From: Tannerellaceae bacterium
GTDB lineage: Bacteria; Bacteroidota; Bacteroidia; Bacteroidales; Tannerellaceae
DNA: 49,121 nt
Direction: 5' to 3'
Assembly: GCA_021201865.1 (NCBI GenBank)
Contig: JAJQEE010000079.1
Location: forward strand, 3,662-52,782
The notes beneath the pieces are model-generated. The model had not been told where the DNA came from and ran no database searches. It saw nothing but the letters and a program-made list of their open reading frames with translations. Of the stretch, positions 37,710 to 48,449 are shown in pieces. A program made the translations under genes and the position numbers. Position 1 is the first letter of the stretch. Every line of letters begins with the position of its first letter.

Positions 37710-38093
37710 TCAGGCAACTAACTCAATCAGATTCCCGTCAGGATCTAACAAGGCCCCTTCATAGAAGCCATCTCCGGTGGTGCGCGGCTCTCCGGTGATC
37801 GTATAGCCTGCCGTACGGAACTGTTCGATCATCTCATCCACCTTTTCCCGGGAACCCAGCGAAAAAGCAAAATGGGTCAGACCGATATAGTCTCTTCCCG
37901 GCAAAGTATCCTGAATATCTGTCCGTTGCATGATCTCCAAAGCAACCCCATTTTCAAACGTAACGAAGTAAGAGGTAAACCCTTTGGCCGGATTTACATA
38001 TTGTTCATTACTGCTTCCCTGAAACCAGGTCACGTAAAAGTCCCGTAAACGTTCCGGGTCATTTGTCCAAATAGCTATATGAGTTAGCTTCAT
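37710..38093 (-). CDS. VOC-family (glyoxalase/bleomycin-resistance fold) protein
   Basis: The 127-residue product has the paired beta-alpha-beta-beta-beta modules of the vicinal oxygen chelate superfamily. MKLTHIAIWTNDPERLRDFY carries the first metal-type His. GLTHFAFSLGSREKVDEMIEQFRTAGY opens the second half, and GALLDPDGNLIELV carries the terminal Glu. His5, His73 and the late Glu are the likely metal ligands. The substrate is unknown, and lactoylglutathione lyase or a related isomerase are options. It follows sufD by 12 bases at the end of the rimP-sufD run, where the transcript enters the repeat array. Confidence 0.85.
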   Translation of the reverse strand: MKLTHIAIWTNDPERLRDFYVTWFQGSSNEQYVNPAKGFTSYFVTFENGVALEIMQRTDIQDTLPGRDYIGLTHFAFSLGSREKVDEMIEQFRTAGYTITGEPRTTGDGFYEGALLDPDGNLIELVA

Positions 38094-38105
38094 GATTCTT
38101 CCTGT

Positions 38106-39449
38106 TTATTGACATACCCTGCAACCGGCACATTGGGCTAATTCCCCACGGAACCGCTTCTCCACTAAAAGTTGTAATCGCTCCTTCAATCCTGCCAGAC
38201 GGACATGCGATAAAACATCCGCCGTGAAAGCCACACTTAACATCATGCGGGCCTCTTCTTTGGGAATACCCCGGCTCTGCATATAGAAAAGTGCCTGCTC
38301 ATCGATTTGCCCGGTAGTCATACCATGGGAACATTTCACATCGTCCGCATAGATCTCCAACTGGGGTTTACTATACATACGGGCTTCACGGGTTGCCAGC
38401 AAATTACGGTTCGTCTGGTAAGCTGCCGTTTTCTGTGCATCCTCTTTCACTAAGATACGGCCGCTGAACGCACCGGTTGAACGGTCATTCAGGACATTCT
38501 TAAATAGCTCTGTACTGGTGCAGTAAGGTACGGCATGCGTAACATAGGAATAGGTATCCAGATGTTGCTCCTTATCCAGGACAGACATACCACACAACGT
38601 AGCTTCCGCCTGCTCCCCTTCCAGGTCGATATAATAATTATTCCGGCTAAAACCGTTATTTAATGTAATACCATTGATCAGGACATTCGATGAAGCAGCC
38701 TGTTTCACATGCAGGGAAGAGACCCGGGTCGTTGACTCCGTACTTTCTTCCAGATCATAATAATCAAAATAGGCACCTTCTCCCGCAAAGATCTCAATCA
38801 CCTCCGTAGAGAGGAATTTCACGTCATCAATACTGTGGTCACATACCAGCAGTTTGGCTTCCGAACGGGGTTCCATAATGATCAGGACCCGGCGGTTAGC
38901 CATCGTATCCACATCACTACGGAAAATATTCACCAATTGAACAGGACGTTCCAGCACGACTCCTTCCGGCACATACATGACAAATCCGTCCTGTGCCAGC
39001 AGGGTGTTCAAAGCAATAATACCATCTTTACTACTGGCTGCTGCTTTTCCGTAATACTTTTCCGCTATGGCGGGATACTTTTCCGAGAACGCTTTCAAAC
39101 CTCCGACAAAGACTCCTTCCGGGAATGCCGTCTCCGGTTGTACCGGGTCATAGAATGAATCATTCACTACAAAATAGAGTGCCGTACTCAGGTTGGGGAC
39201 ATCACAACGGAATACATCATACGGATTGACGGGAATACTTAATCTTTTCAGGTTCAACCCATAATCAGGAGACATGATCTGGCTGATATCCGTATGCTGA
39301 TAGTCTTCACTACCGGCAGCAGGAAATCCCAGACGTTCCAGATCTGCCAACGCCTGTGTACGGAGTGCATTCAGCACTTCGGAAGAGTGGTGTCTGATCA
39401 CATCTTCATACTGGCTAAACAGATCTATATATTGCTGTTCTGCTCTCAT
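38106..39449 (-). CDS. sufD: Fe-S cluster assembly protein SufD
   Basis: SufD pairs with SufB in the SufBC2D scaffold that builds iron-sulfur clusters, and supports iron entry. The 447-residue product has the family helical N-terminus followed by the right-handed beta-helix and the C-terminal core. GRILVKEDAQKTAAYQTNRNLL and KPQLEIYADDVKCSHGMTTGQID are the SufB/SufD signature segments. It ends in a Cys-rich tail, LAQCAGCRVCQ. It starts 4 bases after sufC. Confidence 0.95.
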   Translation of the reverse strand: MRAEQQYIDLFSQYEDVIRHHSSEVLNALRTQALADLERLGFPAAGSEDYQHTDISQIMSPDYGLNLKRLSIPVNPYDVFRCDVPNLSTALYFVVNDSFYDPVQPETAFPEGVFVGGLKAFSEKYPAIAEKYYGKAAASSKDGIIALNTLLAQDGFVMYVPEGVVLERPVQLVNIFRSDVDTMANRRVLIIMEPRSEAKLLVCDHSIDDVKFLSTEVIEIFAGEGAYFDYYDLEESTESTTRVSSLHVKQAASSNVLINGITLNNGFSRNNYYIDLEGEQAEATLCGMSVLDKEQHLDTYSYVTHAVPYCTSTELFKNVLNDRSTGAFSGRILVKEDAQKTAAYQTNRNLLATREARMYSKPQLEIYADDVKCSHGMTTGQIDEQALFYMQSRGIPKEEARMMLSVAFTADVLSHVRLAGLKERLQLLVEKRFRGELAQCAGCRVCQ

Positions 39450-39453
39450 ATAT

Positions 39454-40206
39454 TTATTCTCCCATTTCTTCTTTGATCCAGTCGTATCCTTTTTCTTCCA
39501 GCTCCAAAGCCAGTTCAGGACCTGCGGTTTTTACGATACGGCCTTTATACAGCACATGCACCACGTCCGGTTTGATATAATCCAGCAACCGTTGGTAGTG
39601 GGTGATCACGATCGCTGCATTTTCCGGAGTTCTCAGTTGGTTTACTCCGTTCGCTACGATCCGGAGCGCATCAATATCCAGACCACTGTCTGTCTCATCG
39701 AGAATCGCTAATTTCGGCTCCAGCATAGCCATCTGGAAAATCTCATTTCTCTTTTTTTCTCCACCGGAAAACCCTTCGTTCACACTCCGGCTGGCCAGTT
39801 TGTTGTCCAGTTCCACGATCGCCCGCTTTTCCCGCATCAGTTTCAGGAAATCAGAGGCAGAAACAGCAGGAAGTCCCTGGTATTTGCGATGTTCGTTCAG
39901 CGCGGCCCGCATAAAGTTCACCATGCTTACCCCCGGAATCTCCACCGGATACTGGAAGCTCAGGAACAATCCCTCCCGGCTGCGGTCCTCCGGAGAAAGT
40001 TCCAGGAGGTCCTTCCCTTCAAAGATTACCTCTCCTTCGGTCACCTCAAAAGCCGGGTTACCCACCAACACACTACTCAACGTACTTTTCCCGGAACCAT
40101 TGGGACCCATAATGGCATGTACTTCACCTGCCCGGACAGAGAGGTTGATCCCTTTTAATATTTCTTTGCCATTAATATTGGCATGCAGATTCTTTATTTC
40201 TAACAT
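39454..40206 (-). CDS. sufC: Fe-S assembly ATPase SufC
   Basis: SufC is the ABC-type ATPase of the SufBC2D complex, soluble and not a transporter. The 250-residue product has Walker A GPNGSGKST, Q-loop FQYPVEIPG, the ABC signature FSGGEKKRNEI, Walker B LAILDETDSGLD and the switch His in VITHYQRLL. The FSGGEKKRNEI and ETDSGLD forms are characteristic of SufC. The start MLEIKNLHANI is 78 bases after sufB, the largest gap within the sufBCD run. A hairpin lies in that gap. Confidence 0.97.
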   Translation of the reverse strand: MLEIKNLHANINGKEILKGINLSVRAGEVHAIMGPNGSGKSTLSSVLVGNPAFEVTEGEVIFEGKDLLELSPEDRSREGLFLSFQYPVEIPGVSMVNFMRAALNEHRKYQGLPAVSASDFLKLMREKRAIVELDNKLASRSVNEGFSGGEKKRNEIFQMAMLEPKLAILDETDSGLDIDALRIVANGVNQLRTPENAAIVITHYQRLLDYIKPDVVHVLYKGRIVKTAGPELALELEEKGYDWIKEEMGE

Positions 40207-40231
40207 AACTATATGAATTGAAAGTTGAAAG

Positions 40232-40273
40232 TTGAAAATGGCAAACCATCAATTTCCCATTTTCCATTTTCAA
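40232..40273 (-). promoter_or_regulatory. hairpin between sufB and sufC
   Basis: TTGAAAATGG (40232-40241) and CCATTTTCAA (40264-40273) form a 10-bp stem with a 22-nt loop. The neighbourhood is built of TTGAAAG and CCATTTT repeats. It may tune sufC relative to sufB by RNA processing. No terminator tail is present. Confidence 0.45.
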
Positions 40274-40284
40274 TTAAATATTTA

Positions 40285-41730
40285 TCATCCGACACTTCCT
40301 TCCAGAGAGATACTAAGCAGCTTTTGTGCCTCCACAGCAAACTCCATAGGTAATTTATTCATGACTTCACGGGCATATCCATTGACGATCAGGCCCACTG
40401 CCTCTTCGGTTGAAATACCCCGCTGATTGCAATAGAACAACTGTTCTTCACTGATCTTGCTTGTAGTCGCTTCATGCTCCACGATGGCGGTATCGTTCTG
40501 TATATCTACATAAGGAAAAGTATGTGCGCCACAGGTTGAGCTCAGTAACAAACTGTCACACTGGCTATGGTTACGGGCATTTTCCGCACGCGGCGAAACT
40601 TTGACTAATCCCCGGTAACTATTCTGGCTATGTCCTGCTGAGATCCCTTTCGAAACAATGGTACTCTTCGTATTCTTTCCCAGGTGGATCATCTTGGTTC
40701 CCGTATCCGCCTGTTGGTAATTGTTAGTCACCGCTACCGAATAGAACTCACCGACAGAATCATCGCCTGCCAGAATACAACTGGGATATTTCCAGGTAAT
40801 AGCTGATCCGGTTTCCACCTGCGTCCAGGAGATCTTACTGCCCCGGCCTTTACAGATGCCCCGTTTCGTCACAAAATTGTAAATACCTCCTTTTCCCTCT
40901 TTATCTCCCGGATACCAGTTCTGCACAGTGGAATATTTGACTTCTGCCTGCTCTTTGGCCACAATCTCCACGATCGCTGCATGCAACTGGTTCTCATCCC
41001 GCATCGGGGCCGTACATCCTTCCAGATAACTCACATAGGATTCATCATCTGCCACAATCAACGTCCGTTCAAACTGACCCGTGTTGGAGGCATTGATACG
41101 GAAATAGGTGCTCAATTCCATCGGACAGCGCACCCCTTTGGGTATATAAACAAAGGAACCATCCGAGAAAACAGCCGAGTTCAATGCGGCAAAGAAATTA
41201 TCCCGGTAACTGACTACACTTCCCATATATTGCTGGATCAGATCCGGATGATGTTGCACAGCTTCACTGAATGAACAGAAGATCACCCCTTTTTCCGCTA
41301 ATACCTCTTTAAAAGTAGTTTTTACGGAAACACTATCCATCACAGCATCCACAGCCATGCCGGTCAGGTGTTTCTGCTCTTCTAAAGGAATCCCTAATTT
41401 ATCAAATGTTTTCAGCAACTCCGGATCTACCTCATCTAAGCTTTTCGGCCCTTCTTTGGGTTTGGGAGCTGCGTAATAAATAATATCCTGATAATCGATC
41501 GGAGGAATATTCAGGTGAGCCCAGTCCGGCATTTCCAGCGTCAGCCAGTAACGGTAGGCTTTGAGACGATACTCCAGCAGCCATTCCGGCTCGTTCTTTT
41601 TAGCCGAAATAGTCCGGACCGTCTCCTCGTTCAAACCACGATGAATGGTCTCTGTCTCTATTTCCGTAACAAATCCGTATTTATATTCCCCGGACGTTAC
41701 ATCATCTATAATTTTATTTGAATCTTCCAT
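40285..41730 (-). CDS. sufB: Fe-S cluster assembly protein SufB
   Basis: SufB is the main scaffold subunit on which the nascent cluster is built in SufBC2D. The 481-residue product is highly conserved. Segments include [76 protein letters not shown] and [26 protein letters not shown]. The last contains the cysteine reported as key for persulfide handling in this family. Length is normal. It follows the cvpA-like gene by 25 bases on the same strand as rimP-nusA-infB. Confidence 0.97.
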   Translation of the reverse strand: MEDSNKIIDDVTSGEYKYGFVTEIETETIHRGLNEETVRTISAKKNEPEWLLEYRLKAYRYWLTLEMPDWAHLNIPPIDYQDIIYYAAPKPKEGPKSLDEVDPELLKTFDKLGIPLEEQKHLTGMAVDAVMDSVSVKTTFKEVLAEKGVIFCSFSEAVQHHPDLIQQYMGSVVSYRDNFFAALNSAVFSDGSFVYIPKGVRCPMELSTYFRINASNTGQFERTLIVADDESYVSYLEGCTAPMRDENQLHAAIVEIVAKEQAEVKYSTVQNWYPGDKEGKGGIYNFVTKRGICKGRGSKISWTQVETGSAITWKYPSCILAGDDSVGEFYSVAVTNNYQQADTGTKMIHLGKNTKSTIVSKGISAGHSQNSYRGLVKVSPRAENARNHSQCDSLLLSSTCGAHTFPYVDIQNDTAIVEHEATTSKISEEQLFYCNQRGISTEEAVGLIVNGYAREVMNKLPMEFAVEAQKLLSISLEGSVG

Positions 41731-41755
41731 ACTACACTCTTCTTAGAATAACCAT

Positions 41756-42247
41756 TCAATCTTTCATAAGAAACAAACTATGGGGATAGATAGTAGGTAA
41801 GATCTCTTTTACGGGAAAGTAAAAACGGGATTCAATTTTAGTTTCTGCTGGAATCACAGCCACTGTCCGGTCCGCCAGCTCCAGTCTGTTTAAGAGCAGA
41901 CTCATAAACAGAACAGCCAATACGAGGCCAAATAATCCTCCGGCAACATGGTTAAACGGGCTGAGAGGGGTCACACCAATTACCCGGTGAACGATCTCCC
42001 CGGCCAGCATCACGACAATCATAATCAGCAGGAAGGCAGCGACATAACTGGCCACCGTGACCCACTCTGCCGGAATCCAGTCGAGTGCGGCAATATAATC
42101 CCTGAGCCATACAGCTCCTTTTCCACAAAAAAAGACTGCAACCACTAAGGCTATAAGCGAAACAACCTGTTTGATGACTCCATCAAACAGGCCTTTCATA
42201 AACCCTATCCCTGCCAGACATAGTATTAAAATGTCTAACCAGTTCAT
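41756..42247 (-). CDS. CvpA-family membrane protein
   Basis: This is a 163-residue inner-membrane protein with four predicted helices: about 3-23 (WLDILILCLAGIGFMKGLFDG), 25-45, 62-85 and 98-118. The N-terminus has the CvpA pattern of an Asp in helix 1 followed by GFMKGLFDGVIKQV. CvpA proteins are linked to colicin V production in E. coli and to envelope stress resistance; the mechanism is unsettled. It starts 1 base after the infB stop and precedes sufB, so it lies inside the long rimP-to-sufD transcript. Confidence 0.85.
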   Translation of the reverse strand: MNWLDILILCLAGIGFMKGLFDGVIKQVVSLIALVVAVFFCGKGAVWLRDYIAALDWIPAEWVTVASYVAAFLLIMIVVMLAGEIVHRVIGVTPLSPFNHVAGGLFGLVLAVLFMSLLLNRLELADRTVAVIPAETKIESRFYFPVKEILPTIYPHSLFLMKD

Positions 42248-42248
42248 A

Positions 42249-45188
42249 TTATAACGTCTTCTTAACTTCTATTTCTTCGTAGGCTTCTATGATATCACCA
42301 ACCTTAATATCATTGTAGTTGGTAATGTTCAGACCACATTCGTATCCGAAGGCCACCTCTTTCACATCTTCCTTGAAGCGTTTCAGAGAACCCAGGTCAC
42401 CGGAATAGATCACGATACCATCACGGATCAGGCGGATCTTATGGTTACGTTTGATCTTACCCTCTTTGACCATACATCCGGCCACCGTACCCACTTTGGT
42501 GATCTTGAACACTTCACGCACTTCTACGTTGGCAGTGATCTCTTCTCTCACCTCCGGAGCAAGCATACCTTCCATCGCACTCTTCACCTCTTCGATCGCA
42601 TCGTAGATGATAGAATACTGGCGGATCTCCACCCTTTCCTTATCTGCCTGGCGGCGGGCCGGCTGTGAAGGACGCACCTGGAAACCAATAATGATCGCAT
42701 TGGAAGCCGCAGCTAACACCACATCCGATTCGGAGATCTGTCCGACTGCTTTGTGGATCACATTCACCTGGATCTCTTCCGTTGACAAACGGATCAAAGA
42801 GTCTGACAAGGCTTCTACCGAACCATCCACGTCCCCTTTCACGATCACATTCAACTCCTGGAAGTTTCCAACCGCTATGCGGCGGCCAATGTCGTCTAAG
42901 GTAAGCATTTTCTGCGTACGAAGACCTAATTCACGTTGCAACTGTTCACGACGGGTCGCAATTTCACGGGCTTCCTGGTCTGTTTCCAGCACATTGAAGG
43001 TATCACCCGCCTGGGGTGCCCCATTCAGACCCAGAATCAATACAGGTTCTGATGGTCCGACCTCTTCCACCCGTACATTCCGCTCGTTGAACATCGCTTT
43101 GATACGTCCGTAATGAGTACCCGCCAGCACAATATCACCGGTTTTCAGCGTACCATTCTCCACCAGAACAGTAGAGACATATCCACGGCCTTTGTCCAAT
43201 GAAGATTCAATGATGGAACCTGTTGCACGCAGGGTTGGGTTCGCTTTCAGATCTAACAGATCTGCTTCCAGCAGCACTTTTTCAAGCAACTCTTCCAGGC
43301 CAATTCCTTTTTTAGCGGAAATTTCCTGGCTCTGGTACTTACCACCCCAGTCTTCCACCAGATAATTCATCTGTGCCAGCTCCTCCTTGATCTTCTCAGG
43401 ATTTGCGTGGGGTTTATCTATTTTGTTGATAGCAAAGACGATCGGCACACCTGCTGCTGAAGCATGGTTGATCGCTTCCACGGTCTGAGGCATGACATTA
43501 TCATCCGCTGCTACAATAATGATCGCAATATCCGTTACTTTCGCACCACGGGCACGCATCGCCGTAAAGGCTTCGTGACCCGGCGTATCCAAGAAAGTAA
43601 TGCGACGGCCACTCGGCAGTTTCACATTGTATGCACCAATATGCTGTGTGATACCTCCGGCCTCACCGGCAATTACGTTTGCATTCCGGATATTATCCAA
43701 CAAAGAGGTTTTACCGTGGTCCACGTGTCCCATCACAGTGACGATCGGAGCACGGGTCTGCCAGTCATCCTCATTATCTTCTTCATTTGTTTTGATCGCT
43801 TCTACCACTTCCGCGCTGACATATTCGGTAGTAAACCCGAATTCTTCTGCTACAATATTAATGGTTTCCGCATCCAGACGCTGGTTAATTGACACCATCA
43901 TACCGATACTCATACAGGTACTGATAACCTGTGTCACCGGAATGTTCATCATATTCGCCAGGTCATTCGCCGTAACGAACTCGGTCAGCTTCAACACTTT
44001 GCTTTCCTGTTCATCCAATGCCATCTGTTCGTATTCACGTTTCACAGCGGCATCCCGTTTGTCACGACGGTATTTCGCACCTTTGTTATTTTTATTCCCT
44101 TTATTAGTCAGGCGAGCCAGCGTCTCTTTAATCTGCTTTTGTACATCCTCTTCGCTCACTTCCGCCTTCACCGGTCTTTTCAGGTGCGGTTTGTTGTGAC
44201 TGTTGTTATTATTCCGCTTATTTCTGGCAGGACGGGTAAAGTTCGTACCCGGCGTGTTATTGATATCCACCCGGTCTTTCTTAATACGCTGACGTTTCTT
44301 CTTCGCATCTGCACTCTGCTGTTCGCCCGGCTTCACAGGGCCATTTGTGTTGGGCCTTGCCGGTCCGTTTGCGTTCGGCCCCTTATTCGGACCGCCAGCC
44401 TGCGCAGGTCTGTTCGAATGAAACTTATCGCGTTTGTCATCGCGCTCTTTCTTACGCTCTTCCTTCGTCTTCTTCTTCGGACGGGTCGATTGGTTAAGCG
44501 CTGTCAAATCAATTTTTCCGGTTACCTTAATGTTTGATTCAAACTTCGGTTTATTTAACCGGAAAGGCTCGTTAGAGTCCACGTCTGTAGTAGATGCTGG
44601 TGCTTCGTTCACCACTATTGCTTGTTCTTTTTCCACCGGTTGGTGCGTTATGTTAGTGTCTGGTTTAACTGGCTCTGTTTCTACCACAACCGGCGCTTTC
44701 TCCACAGGCTTTTCAACCACCGGGACTTCCGCTTGTACGGGCTTTTCAACAGGCTTTTCAACAACTTTTTCAACAGGTTTTTCAACCACTTCAACCGGCT
44801 TCTCAACGATCACCTCCTGTTTAGTTACAACAGGCTCTACTACTTCCGGTTTTGCCTCTGCCTTCTTAGGCTGAGGATTCAGATCTATTTTACCTTTGGT
44901 TACAATCTTAGGTCTATATTCATCCGGAATCTCCGTCTTGATCTCCGAAGGTTTTTCCTCCTTCACCAAACGGTTTTCTTTCCGTGGACGTTCTCTTTCA
45001 GCACGCTCCACAGCTTTTCTTTCCGGCATATCTTTTCCAAACTCTTTTACGAGCAAAGCATACTGTTCATCACTGATCTTCGTATTGGGATTGCTCTCAA
45101 CAGGATGACCATTCTTATGGAGGAAATCCACCACAGTGGTAATCCCTACATTCAAATCTCTGGTTACTTTTATTAATTTTATAGGCAT
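42249..45188 (-). CDS. infB: translation initiation factor IF-2
   Basis: IF-2 is the GTPase that brings fMet-tRNA to the 30S subunit and promotes subunit joining. The 979-residue product has an IF2 N-terminal domain at 1-50 ([26 protein letters not shown]). A long disordered region at about 60-380 has many VEKPVEK-type repeats and Lys/Arg/Asn tracts. A second IF2N-like domain lies near 395-450. The G domain follows, with [17 protein letters not shown] and NKIDKP, then domains II-IV. The repeat-rich linker varies in length between species. It starts 23 bases after nusA and runs into cvpA. Confidence 0.97.
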   Translation of the reverse strand: MPIKLIKVTRDLNVGITTVVDFLHKNGHPVESNPNTKISDEQYALLVKEFGKDMPERKAVERAERERPRKENRLVKEEKPSEIKTEIPDEYRPKIVTKGKIDLNPQPKKAEAKPEVVEPVVTKQEVIVEKPVEVVEKPVEKVVEKPVEKPVQAEVPVVEKPVEKAPVVVETEPVKPDTNITHQPVEKEQAIVVNEAPASTTDVDSNEPFRLNKPKFESNIKVTGKIDLTALNQSTRPKKKTKEERKKERDDKRDKFHSNRPAQAGGPNKGPNANGPARPNTNGPVKPGEQQSADAKKKRQRIKKDRVDINNTPGTNFTRPARNKRNNNNSHNKPHLKRPVKAEVSEEDVQKQIKETLARLTNKGNKNNKGAKYRRDKRDAAVKREYEQMALDEQESKVLKLTEFVTANDLANMMNIPVTQVISTCMSIGMMVSINQRLDAETINIVAEEFGFTTEYVSAEVVEAIKTNEEDNEDDWQTRAPIVTVMGHVDHGKTSLLDNIRNANVIAGEAGGITQHIGAYNVKLPSGRRITFLDTPGHEAFTAMRARGAKVTDIAIIIVAADDNVMPQTVEAINHASAAGVPIVFAINKIDKPHANPEKIKEELAQMNYLVEDWGGKYQSQEISAKKGIGLEELLEKVLLEADLLDLKANPTLRATGSIIESSLDKGRGYVSTVLVENGTLKTGDIVLAGTHYGRIKAMFNERNVRVEEVGPSEPVLILGLNGAPQAGDTFNVLETDQEAREIATRREQLQRELGLRTQKMLTLDDIGRRIAVGNFQELNVIVKGDVDGSVEALSDSLIRLSTEEIQVNVIHKAVGQISESDVVLAAASNAIIIGFQVRPSQPARRQADKERVEIRQYSIIYDAIEEVKSAMEGMLAPEVREEITANVEVREVFKITKVGTVAGCMVKEGKIKRNHKIRLIRDGIVIYSGDLGSLKRFKEDVKEVAFGYECGLNITNYNDIKVGDIIEAYEEIEVKKTL

Positions 45189-45211
45189 ATCTAACTTTGT
45201 CGTAATTCTTT

Positions 45212-46480
45212 TTATTCGTTGATATCATCTTCAAACTCGGCAGATAAAATTCCAAGTACCTCGTCAACCGTAGTCTCTTCAAGGTCGGCACGTTCAATAA
45301 TCTCTTCACGGCTCAATGCCAACACATTTTTAGCCGTATAGCAACCGATATTCTTCAGTGCTTCAATTACCCAGCCGTCAATTTCATCAACGAATTCATC
45401 CAGATAAATATCTTCTTCATCGGCTCCGTCAATATCGCGGAATACGTCAATCGCATACTCTGTCAGCATACAGGCCAGTTTGATATTCAAACCTCCTTTA
45501 CCAATTGCCAATGATACTTCTTCGGGACGAAGATAGACCTCTGCCTTGTGTTCTTCTTCATTCACCCGTATAGAGGAAATTTTTGCCGGGCTTAATGCGC
45601 GCTGGATAAACAGCGACACATTGGATGTGTAATTGATCACATCAATGTTCTCGTTTCTCAGCTCACGGACAATACCGTAAATACGGGAACCTTTCATTCC
45701 CACACAGGCTCCCACCGGATCAATTCTGTCATCATAGGATTCAACCGCCACTTTGGCCCTTTCACCCGGAATACGGGCAATCGCTTTGATGGTGATCAGA
45801 CCATCATGGATCTCAGGCACTTCCAGTTCAAACAAGCGCTGCAGGAATACTTTGTCAGTACGCGAAAGAATGATCTTCGGATTGTTGTTGTAGTTATCCA
45901 CCCGCTGCACCACCGCACGGACGGTTTCTCCTTTACGATAGAAGTCCGTAGGGATCTGTTCCGATTTCGGGAGCAGCAACTCATTCCCCTCATCATCCAG
46001 CAACAGGATCTCTTTTTTCCACACCTGATACACATCAGCCGCAATAATCGTACCGATCTTCTCTTTATATTTTGCGTATAAACTGTCTTTCTGTAATTCA
46101 AGTATTTTCGATGTCAGCGTCTGACGCAGGTTCAGAATCGCACGGCGGCCAAACTTTGCAAAATAGACCTCATCCGTCACCTCTTCTCCGACTTCACAGT
46201 CCGGGTCTATGGTACGGGCTTCCGTCAATGTGATCTGCAGGTTCGGATCTTCCAGTTCATCATCTTCCACAGCTGTACGGTTTCTCCAGATCTCAAAGTC
46301 GCCTTTTTCAGGATTGATAATCACATCATAATTTTCATCAGTGCCGAACATCTTCGCGATCACGTTACGGAAAGACTCTTCCAATACGCTGATCATCGTA
46401 TCCTTATCAATATTTTTCAACTCCTTGAACTCCGCAAGTGTGTCAATCATGCTTACAACAACTTCCTCTTTCTTGGCCAT
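45212..46480 (-). CDS. nusA: transcription factor NusA
   Basis: NusA binds RNA polymerase and controls pausing, termination and antitermination. The 422-residue product has the NusA N-terminal domain (about 1-135), an S1 domain (about 140-205), and KH domains with [27 protein letters not shown] and [24 protein letters not shown] short helical C-terminal segment then carries a single acidic repeat-like region ([24 protein letters not shown]). The gene lies 7 bases after rimP and 23 bases before infB, the conserved order. Confidence 0.97.
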   Translation of the reverse strand: MAKKEEVVVSMIDTLAEFKELKNIDKDTMISVLEESFRNVIAKMFGTDENYDVIINPEKGDFEIWRNRTAVEDDELEDPNLQITLTEARTIDPDCEVGEEVTDEVYFAKFGRRAILNLRQTLTSKILELQKDSLYAKYKEKIGTIIAADVYQVWKKEILLLDDEGNELLLPKSEQIPTDFYRKGETVRAVVQRVDNYNNNPKIILSRTDKVFLQRLFELEVPEIHDGLITIKAIARIPGERAKVAVESYDDRIDPVGACVGMKGSRIYGIVRELRNENIDVINYTSNVSLFIQRALSPAKISSIRVNEEEHKAEVYLRPEEVSLAIGKGGLNIKLACMLTEYAIDVFRDIDGADEEDIYLDEFVDEIDGWVIEALKNIGCYTAKNVLALSREEIIERADLEETTVDEVLGILSAEFEDDINE

Positions 46481-46487
46481 AATCTAA

Positions 46488-46955
46488 TTACTTGAATCTT
46501 ATTAAGTATTTTGTATATTTTATTTCGTCAAATGTGTAGGAAAGATCTTCCTCCATGGTCACCTTGCGCTTGGCACCTTCCGGTTTCACCTTTTTCTCAA
46601 CCGTTACCACCAATCCGTTTTCATCCGCAGACTTCAATATGCCGGTCAGTTTCACACCGCTTTTCAATAAAATCTCCACCTCTTTCCCAACGTATTTGAG
46701 ATATTGGCGGAGCACTTTGAAAGGGAAAGTAATACCGGCAGAGCCAACTTCCAGCTCAAAATCTTCTGCTTCCCGGTCCAGATGCTCCTCTAAATAGCGG
46801 CTTAACTCTACGCAATCATCAATGCTGACCGCTTCATCATTATCAATTTCCACCACGATCAGGTTACCGGGTTTAATTACGACATCGACCAGATAATTGT
46901 CTCCGGAGGATAATTTTTCTTCTGCAAGTTGGACTACAATATTTCTTTCAATCAT
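46488..46955 (-). CDS. rimP: ribosome maturation factor RimP
   Basis: RimP assists late 30S subunit assembly. The product is 155 residues from ATG 46955 (MIERNIVVQLAEEKL). The N-terminal domain has VVEIDNDEAVSIDDCVELSRYLEEHLDREAEDFELEVGSAGI, with the family GSxG segment. The C-terminal SH3-like domain is VLRQYLKYVGKEVEILLKSGVKLTGILKSADENGLVV. An upstream TTG/ATG frame to 47033 would overlap the promoter, so 46955 was preferred. It heads the long rimP-nusA-infB-cvpA-sufBCD run. Confidence 0.93.
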   Translation of the reverse strand: MIERNIVVQLAEEKLSSGDNYLVDVVIKPGNLIVVEIDNDEAVSIDDCVELSRYLEEHLDREAEDFELEVGSAGITFPFKVLRQYLKYVGKEVEILLKSGVKLTGILKSADENGLVVTVEKKVKPEGAKRKVTMEEDLSYTFDEIKYTKYLIRFK

Positions 46956-47022
46956 ACACATTACCCTTAAGAATAAAAGAAGGGGACTGCCCGCCCCCTC
47001 CTCATCTTCTCTTAATCGAGCG

Positions 47023-47054
47023 CAAATATACAAAAAATCAAGTGGTTCACCAAA
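47023..47054 (-). promoter_or_regulatory. promoter of the rimP-nusA-infB run
   Basis: On the minus strand TTTG (47054-47051) and TATATTTG (47030-47023) are separated by 20 bases, an exact Bacteroidetes housekeeping promoter. The leader to the rimP ATG at 46955 is about 60 nt and contains a G-rich tract opposite 46982-47001. Confidence 0.8.
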
Positions 47055-47539
47055 TAAAATTTATATTTTATTATGCAGCTATTGGAATATCTCTATCTTT
47101 TTAGTATAAACTCCCTGCCTTTTTCAGAAAAAGACTTGTACTTTCCTAAAAAAAAGTCCTATGCTTGCTACAGAAAGTCCGGGAGTTTTCCTGCAGAGAA
47201 AAGCATGCTTAACCCTACCGGATGCCAATCCGGCTCTAAGCCCAAACGCCGGCAGGCAGCTTGCGACTCCAACCGGGACCAACACGTACAAATATTCACC
47301 TCATACAAATCCAGTCTACGAAAGAGTTATACGCTCCAAAGCCGGTGCAAAACCCATAACAACTTTTTTTGATTGAAGGAAATAGGGGCAATCCGTGAAG
47401 CCGGACATGACTGATCCGGAAATTCGCACCGCCCAATGATTAGCAGGCAGCGGAAAACAAATTCGGAATACCGGAGAAACAGGATGCGAAACTTTTAAAT
47501 AAAATCATCAGGATCAGATGCCTATCAGAAACAAATTGC
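47055..47539. other. noncoding stretch between divergent rimP and lipoprotein genes
   Basis: I see no convincing gene or known RNA. Short frames in the stretch have no family features. A few GC-rich patches with local inverted repeats are present (for example CCGGATGCCAATCCGG at 47219-47234 and the CCGGACATGACTGATCCGG area near 47401-47419). They might belong to a transcribed leader of the lipoprotein gene or to a decayed element. Confidence 0.4.
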
Positions 47540-47547
47540 TATCTTTG
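47540..47547 (+). promoter_or_regulatory. -7 box of the fimbrillin-like lipoprotein gene
   Basis: TATCTTTG matches TAnnTTTG exactly, 38 bases before the ATG at 47586. No clear -33 TTTG is present, so an alternative upstream element or activator may be used. Confidence 0.55.
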
Positions 47548-47585
47548 TATAATTGACATTTTTAATTTATCTAAAGAACTACTCC

Positions 47586-48386
47586 ATGAAATGTTTGCCT
47601 TTATTCGGACTATTTTTGCTGTTTTTCCCCTTTTCATCCTGTAATGACAAAACAGAAGATCCTGCACCTGTCGAAGAGAACGGGATCGCTATCCAATCAA
47701 TCGAAATGACCTCCCAGGCAGATCTTTCCGGCCGGGAAGACTGGATCCTGCATATTTCCTATGCTCCATACGATTTCCGGGTGGAGAGGAAACAGATCCA
47801 GGCAAAACCGTCTGGCGAGCCGGCCCATTTCGACAAAGATTTTCCCGAAGGATATGAATTATCTGCCGAACAGGGTCCCATTATATATTTTGTACCACCA
47901 TCCGGCTGGCCTACCCAAACCAAACTGGCGATGCCCCCACTTGCTCAGGCACAGGATCAGAGCACACAGGAAAAGCTTTTAGCCGCGGACGATCTTTTCT
48001 GCAGATATGCCGGACCGGTCGCCGAACAGCTGACTGGTATTCATTTGATCCACGCGAACGCCCTATTGGATTTTGAGGTCATTCATTTCCCTGAAGATGC
48101 CAGCGTAAAAGTGGAATCCGAAGGAGAGATTAAACCTTACCAGGAAGGCACTCATTATCAAGCGATCATACCGGCAGGCCCCGGAACAAATTACGGATCC
48201 GTCATCATCCGGTCAGCAGGTATCCTCCATGAAATTTCCTTATTAAAATATATTTCCGATCCGTTATCCAGCTCCAGCTATATTCCACAGAATACTCACT
48301 TTCAATTCACCATCCGGTACGACCAGGAGGAAAAATCGTTCCTCATAGAAAATGTCCGGAAGACCACCTGGAGCGCGGAAGAGTAA
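47586..48386 (+). CDS. lipoprotein, possibly fimbrillin family
   Basis: The product has 266 residues from ATG 47586. The signal MKCLPLFGLFLLFFPFSSC ends in a lipobox Cys followed by NDKTEDP, so it should be lipidated and, with the acidic start, surface exposed. The body is beta-rich. The segment LIHANALLDFEVIHFPEDASVKV, followed by a second half with TIRYDQEEKSFLIENV, resembles fimbrillin/Mfa-like proteins of Bacteroidales, but the match is by eye and weak. The frame is open to a TTG at 47553, which lies directly after the promoter and was rejected. It stands alone, divergent from rimP, with repeats behind it. Confidence 0.7.
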   Translation: MKCLPLFGLFLLFFPFSSCNDKTEDPAPVEENGIAIQSIEMTSQADLSGREDWILHISYAPYDFRVERKQIQAKPSGEPAHFDKDFPEGYELSAEQGPIIYFVPPSGWPTQTKLAMPPLAQAQDQSTQEKLLAADDLFCRYAGPVAEQLTGIHLIHANALLDFEVIHFPEDASVKVESEGEIKPYQEGTHYQAIIPAGPGTNYGSVIIRSAGILHEISLLKYISDPLSSSSYIPQNTHFQFTIRYDQEEKSFLIENVRKTTWSAEE

Positions 48387-48449
48387 AAACATCGTTCATA
48401 GCCGGAAGATTTATTAAAAATATAAATGTCTATCAAATAAAACTTTACC

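Noticed and set aside
42249-45176. Plus-strand frames with repetitive Phe/Asn/Thr-rich products opposite infB
   Set aside because: They are antisense shadows of the VEKP-type repeats in IF-2.
47171-47190. AGAAAGTCCGGGAG resembles the RNase P RNA segment GAGGAAAGTCCGGGC
   Set aside because: No partner P4 strand (ACAGAA...GGCTTA) and no rnpB architecture follow. Chance similarity.
47380-47470. Possible cobalamin riboswitch (AAATAGGGGCAATCCGTGAA resembles the core)
   Set aside because: The conserved B12-box and the CCCGC-type segment are missing, spacing is wrong, and the downstream gene is not a cobalamin gene.
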